DNA from: Oscillospiraceae bacterium | Lineage (GTDB): Bacteria > Bacillota > Clostridia > Oscillospirales > Ruminococcaceae | Reading direction: 5' to 3' | DNA: 42,819 bases | Assembly: GCA_902766785.1 (NCBI GenBank) | Contig: CACXEO010000011.1 | Span: 1-42,819 of the forward strand | Shown here: piece by piece, positions 39,945 to 42,819 of the stretch | Layout: each line of letters starts with the position of its first letter | How positions within the stretch are numbered: position 1 is the first letter of the stretch | Position numbers and translations under genes: made by a program | The notes under the pieces: generated by a model | Told to the model about the DNA's origin: nothing | Database searches by the model: none | Seen by the model: the letters and a program-made list of their open reading frames with translations, nothing else

Positions 39945-40931
39945 TCAGTTCGTTTTTTTCTTTAACTGCTTTTTGCGGTATCGCATAAACGCCGGAATCA
40001 GAGAATCAATAATCTTCCACCGGAGCGTTGGAAATGGTTTGACTAAAAAATTGAACAGGTAAAAGCAGAAAAAATATCCTTTCCACCCTTTATCTTCGGA
40101 GCGGTCGCTCCACGGGGATTCAGAAAGATATTTTTTAAACTCGTCGCGGTAAGGGTGTTTATTTCCCTCCCGCCAGGGCCGTTCTTCCCCCAGGTAATGA
40201 ATAATAGCCGGCGTGCGCCTGGACTTCTCAAACGTTTCTTCCGAAATATACTCTGCCGGACGCATCAGCTTTTTCAGTGTTGAGTAAGGATAATTGATAA
40301 AATTCGTGCAGAAGTTATACCGCGGTTCCAAAACAGCAATTTCCCCTGTTAGGGCGCCGTTTAACGCGTCCTGATCCGGGGCGATCAGTTCCCTGCTCCT
40401 CTTCCGGTAATAATCCAATACCCGCTTTTCGCACTGGCTTTCCCGCCAGAGTTTCAAATTAAACAGAATCACCCCGGAATTACAGTAAAACGCGTCTTCC
40501 GGCATGCCAAGCTCTCGAAGATGGCGGCGGTTGGTAACCGGTTCTATGCTCATTGCAAGCGGAAGATTCAGTTCAGCGTTCCACAATTCGTCAAGCGGCT
40601 CCAGCACAATGGTGTCCCCATCCAGATAAAGGACCTTTTCAACCGTTTCAGGAAGGATGCTTCCGACAAAAAGCCGCGCAAGGACGCTGATGTGAAACCC
40701 CAGTGTGTCCACCTGGAACCCCAGCCGCTGTTCTATATCTCCCACGCTGTATACCCAAAAGTCGCATCCCTTCTCCATCACCATATTACGGAGTTTTTCC
40801 ACGTTTTCTTCCGAAATACCAAAGGAAAAAACATGAAATGTGTGCTTCCCCGGATTACGATCAATCAGTGACAGGGCAGAGGCCGCCACCTGCGGTACAT
40901 ATCCGTCATTCATTGTATAAAGGACGTCCAA
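39945..40931 (-). CDS. Family 8 glycosyltransferase
   Basis: 328 residues. Retaining GT8 with the N-terminal strand DVLYTMNDGYVPQVAASALSL and metal-binding DxD motif YLDGDTIV (104-106), then PDQDALNGAL, the family's second motif, and IIHYLGEERPW, which carries the C-terminal His. Donors in this family are usually UDP-glucose or UDP-galactose. I take the TTG at 40929-40931 as start: GGAGG lies 7 nt upstream and the protein then begins like other GT8; an ATG 2 codons earlier is inside the spacing. 13 bp after licD. Confidence 0.88.
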   Translation of the reverse strand: MDVLYTMNDGYVPQVAASALSLIDRNPGKHTFHVFSFGISEENVEKLRNMVMEKGCDFWVYSVGDIEQRLGFQVDTLGFHISVLARLFVGSILPETVEKVLYLDGDTIVLEPLDELWNAELNLPLAMSIEPVTNRRHLRELGMPEDAFYCNSGVILFNLKLWRESQCEKRVLDYYRKRSRELIAPDQDALNGALTGEIAVLEPRYNFCTNFINYPYSTLKKLMRPAEYISEETFEKSRRTPAIIHYLGEERPWREGNKHPYRDEFKKYLSESPWSDRSEDKGWKGYFFCFYLFNFLVKPFPTLRWKIIDSLIPAFMRYRKKQLKKKTN

Positions 40932-40944
40932 ATTCATTCCTCCA

Positions 40945-41799
40945 TCATTGCTCAAAATCCAGTACAGCCGGATAATGATTGTGCTGTTCCTCCGGTGCTG
41001 GAAGTTTCATATAATCTCCATATTCTCTCGTCAGATATGCCTGACAGTCATTTGGAACACTAATTTGAATGTCCTCAAACGCTACCTCCTGAAGAGGGCT
41101 CACTTCGCTTTGATAGATAATTGACCGTTCAGGATCATAGTACGTAAACTCCGTATAGCAGCCTGTTCCCGTACCCTGGTAACGCATAGCGGCTTTTCTG
41201 TAATGCCGATCGGCTTTTTCCAGCGTAAAACGAAACAGCTTAAACAAGCCGTGAACCACTTTACAGCCTACCGCTGCGACTTTTCTCAACACAGGTGACA
41301 GCTCGGGAAGTTTGGGGTCTCCATATTGGGTCAGAACACAAATGCGGCCCCAAATCCAGGTGCTTCTATACTGCTTTTTACGGAGCTTCGGGTCACGCGG
41401 GACTTCATCATAAGGAAACACGTCAATAAAAATTCCGGAACGATAGGTACGATTGGTGTCAGTCGCCTCAATAAAAGTCGTATTCTTTTTGCAGATTTTA
41501 CTCAGCTGCATCACATAGCCCTCTGGGGAACCGACTTTTAGAATGTCGTACCGGTCACCCAGCTCCCGCTCGGCGATCTCCAGAAAACGTTCATAATTGG
41601 GCCGGAGCATTCCCACGTCAATATCGTCATCCCAGGGGATGAATCCACCGTGGCGCACCGCCCCAAGAACCGTACCGTACACACCGAAATACGGAAGGTC
41701 ATGCTTTTTGCAAACCGAAATGAAATCCTTTAAAATATCGAGTTCTGTCAACTGTAACCTGCGAAGCGTTTCCGAATCGTAAAACCTATCGTTGCTCAT
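40945..41799 (-). CDS. licD: LicD family phosphotransferase
   Basis: 284 residues. The LicD motif is intact: GTVLGAVRHGGFIPWDDDIDVGM (43-64) with the acidic cluster WDDDIDV at 56-62, preceded by the usual N-terminal helix ETLRRLQLTELDILKDF. LicD enzymes move phosphocholine from CDP-choline to glycans in pneumococcus and others. Here no choline uptake or kinase gene is visible, but a PEP mutase fused to nucleotidyltransferase domains is, so a CMP-phosphonate is the likely donor (inference). ATG chosen after AAAGGAAGG; a longer reading by 10 codons lacks a site. Confidence 0.92.
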   Translation of the reverse strand: MSNDRFYDSETLRRLQLTELDILKDFISVCKKHDLPYFGVYGTVLGAVRHGGFIPWDDDIDVGMLRPNYERFLEIAERELGDRYDILKVGSPEGYVMQLSKICKKNTTFIEATDTNRTYRSGIFIDVFPYDEVPRDPKLRKKQYRSTWIWGRICVLTQYGDPKLPELSPVLRKVAAVGCKVVHGLFKLFRFTLEKADRHYRKAAMRYQGTGTGCYTEFTYYDPERSIIYQSEVSPLQEVAFEDIQISVPNDCQAYLTREYGDYMKLPAPEEQHNHYPAVLDFEQ

Positions 41800-41847
41800 C
41801 CAAGCCTTCCTTTCTAAAACCGAAACCACATATGCTATAACATTTTG

Positions 41848-42645
41848 CTATTTCCAGTTGCTATCCTCACTTTTGGCGTAAAACTTAATCAAAATTTTGG
41901 CAATCCATTTCGGCCAGAATTTACAGAACATTTCATAATCTTCCTTGGCCCGGACATTTTCTCGTAGTACTGCCGACGTTTCAGAGGCGCTGTGAACGCG
42001 GTGGAGCATCAGCGTTTTTTTACAGTATAGAAAAGAGCCATTTAATTTAGACAATCGCTCCCAGGCCTGCCAATCAACATCGCTTCGGAATCCATGTTCA
42101 AAAACCAAATCCGGAAGGTTGTCCTTTGCAAAACTAACAGCCGGGCAGCCAATGGGATCTCCGAACGCAAGGCACATTCTACGAATAAACTTACTGTCTT
42201 TAAAGGCTCTTATCCTCATCGGAACCAAAAGAAGACGCTTTATTTTCAAAAGTTTATTGGTGCATACCGTCTCGCTTCCTCTGATCTCACTGTAGTCTGA
42301 GAAAAAAATCAAAGGCTTTTTTTCGGAATCCATCGCCTTGACAGCAGTTTCAGCATACTCCGGCAGATAAACATCATCCTGATGCGCAATCGTAATATAA
42401 GGGGTTTGCGCTTTGCTATAACCGAAATTCCAATCGTACGCAATGCTGGCCATTCCATTGTTGATATGAAGCGGAAAATCGTATTTTCGCGCAATTTCCT
42501 TAATATACTCATTAGGCGTCGACGTTGAGATCAGAATGGAACTTTTGACAGTCTGGTTCAACAGCGATTCAATACATTCCTCTAGATATTCACTTTCCTG
42601 ATAAGCGCAAACTACAAATGTATGCTTTTTCGAAAAATCGATCAT
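41848..42645 (-). CDS. Family 2 glycosyltransferase
   Basis: 265 residues. HTFVVCAYQESEYLEECIESLLNQTVKSS is the start of a GT2 domain, and IAHQDDVYLPEY carries a metal-binding acidic pair (QDD) equivalent to DxD. The middle GFRSDVDWQAWERLS and the Cys/His tail are less typical, so it may belong to a divergent subgroup. Start is the ATG after TTGGAGAGTGAA, not the first of three ATGs. 48 bp before licD. Donor and acceptor unknown. Confidence 0.82.
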   Translation of the reverse strand: MIDFSKKHTFVVCAYQESEYLEECIESLLNQTVKSSILISTSTPNEYIKEIARKYDFPLHINNGMASIAYDWNFGYSKAQTPYITIAHQDDVYLPEYAETAVKAMDSEKKPLIFFSDYSEIRGSETVCTNKLLKIKRLLLVPMRIRAFKDSKFIRRMCLAFGDPIGCPAVSFAKDNLPDLVFEHGFRSDVDWQAWERLSKLNGSFLYCKKTLMLHRVHSASETSAVLRENVRAKEDYEMFCKFWPKWIAKILIKFYAKSEDSNWK

Positions 42646-42738
42646 TTCACTCTCCAACATCATTTTTTCATTAATACAGAAACACCCTTATTCCAAAAGG
42701 CCGTTTCTTTCTTGTTTTCAGGACATTTCACACATGTT

Positions 42739-42819
42739 TCAAATCCAATAGCGGATTAACAATAGAAACAGCATAATGCCCAAAAATACAGGCATGGCAA
42801 CGCTGACTGAACGTTCCAG
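42739..42819 (-). CDS. C-terminal end of a membrane protein, cut by the window edge
   Basis: A minus-strand frame enters from the right edge and ends at the TGA in 42739-42741: 26 residues, MPVFLGIMLFLLLIRYWI at the C-terminus, a typical membrane helix. In this context an O-antigen-type polymerase or an acyltransferase would fit. Too little to decide. Confidence 0.55.
   Translation of the reverse strand: MERSVSVAMPVFLGIMLFLLLIRYWI

Noticed and set aside
40945-41799. LicD as a phosphocholine transferase
   Set aside because: No choline uptake, kinase or stand-alone LicC gene is visible; the linked PEP mutase fusion gives a better donor, although choline cannot be excluded from sequence alone.

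Overview
The window looks like a chromosomal segment of a Gram-positive anaerobe of the class Clostridia, most likely an Oscillospirales/Ruminococcaceae-type gut bacterium. This is inferred from gene content and signals, not from a database search. Strong GGAGG ribosome sites, frequent TTG starts, lipoproteins with short lipobox signals, a MurA / WalJ-like / RlmH neighbourhood, clostridial-type FeoA-FeoA-FeoB and an Lsa-like ABC-F gene all fit. G+C content is intermediate. There is no rRNA, integrase, transposase or CRISPR array; one tRNA-Val(GAC) is present.

Layout. 1-6.3 kb: aldo/keto reductase; a divergent pair of an XRE repressor and a 58-residue four-cysteine protein with nested palindromes between them; then a minus-strand operon read as 2-hydroxyacid dehydrogenase, two ChrA half-transporters, QueH and an SDR; a HAD phosphatase; thioredoxin. 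6.4-11.7 kb: a 76-bp tandem repeat, a small membrane protein, an AEC transporter, a GDPD-family phosphodiesterase, a flavodoxin, a PdaB-like deacetylase and a lipoprotein metallopeptidase. 11.9-16.9 kb: tRNA-Val, cyclophilin lipoprotein, MurA, WalJ-like hydrolase, RlmH and a second four-cysteine protein. 16.9-20.7 kb: an XRE regulator with a small partner, a DUF2284 protein, a polytopic membrane protein and a sugar-type MFS permease. 20.8-23.9 kb: the ferrous-iron operon feoA-feoA-feoB plus a Cys-rich membrane peptide, with three copies of GTTAGC-N4-GCTAAC. 24.2-26.7 kb: a frameshifted nucleotidyltransferase gene and an Lsa-like ABC-F gene with a long attenuator-type leader. 26.7-30.3 kb: an AraC regulator divergent from a URO-D-fold methyltransferase-like gene, and an orphan phage tail-fibre-like gene.

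30.4-42.8 kb is the most striking part: a minus-strand cluster of at least eleven genes for a surface glycan decorated with a phosphonate. It reads (5' to 3') membrane-protein tail, GT2, LicD, GT8, flippase, GT2, GT2, FabD, DPM-like GT2, a three-domain nucleotidyltransferase-cytidylyltransferase-PEP mutase fusion, phosphonoacetaldehyde reductase, phosphonopyruvate decarboxylase. PEP mutase makes phosphonopyruvate, the decarboxylase makes phosphonoacetaldehyde and the reductase would give 2-hydroxyethylphosphonate. A fused nucleotidyltransferase domain could activate it with CMP, and LicD could transfer it to the glycan built by the glycosyltransferases and exported by the flippase. No aminoethylphosphonate transaminase is visible, so hydroxyethylphosphonate rather than 2-aminoethylphosphonate is the predicted decoration. 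That product assignment is inference.

Other regulatory structure worth attention: the two four-cysteine proteins are paralogues and both have a TACACC/GGTGTA palindrome at their promoters, suggesting a small regulon of the XRE repressor; and the ABC-F gene has an 83-codon leader ORF running through a terminator hairpin.
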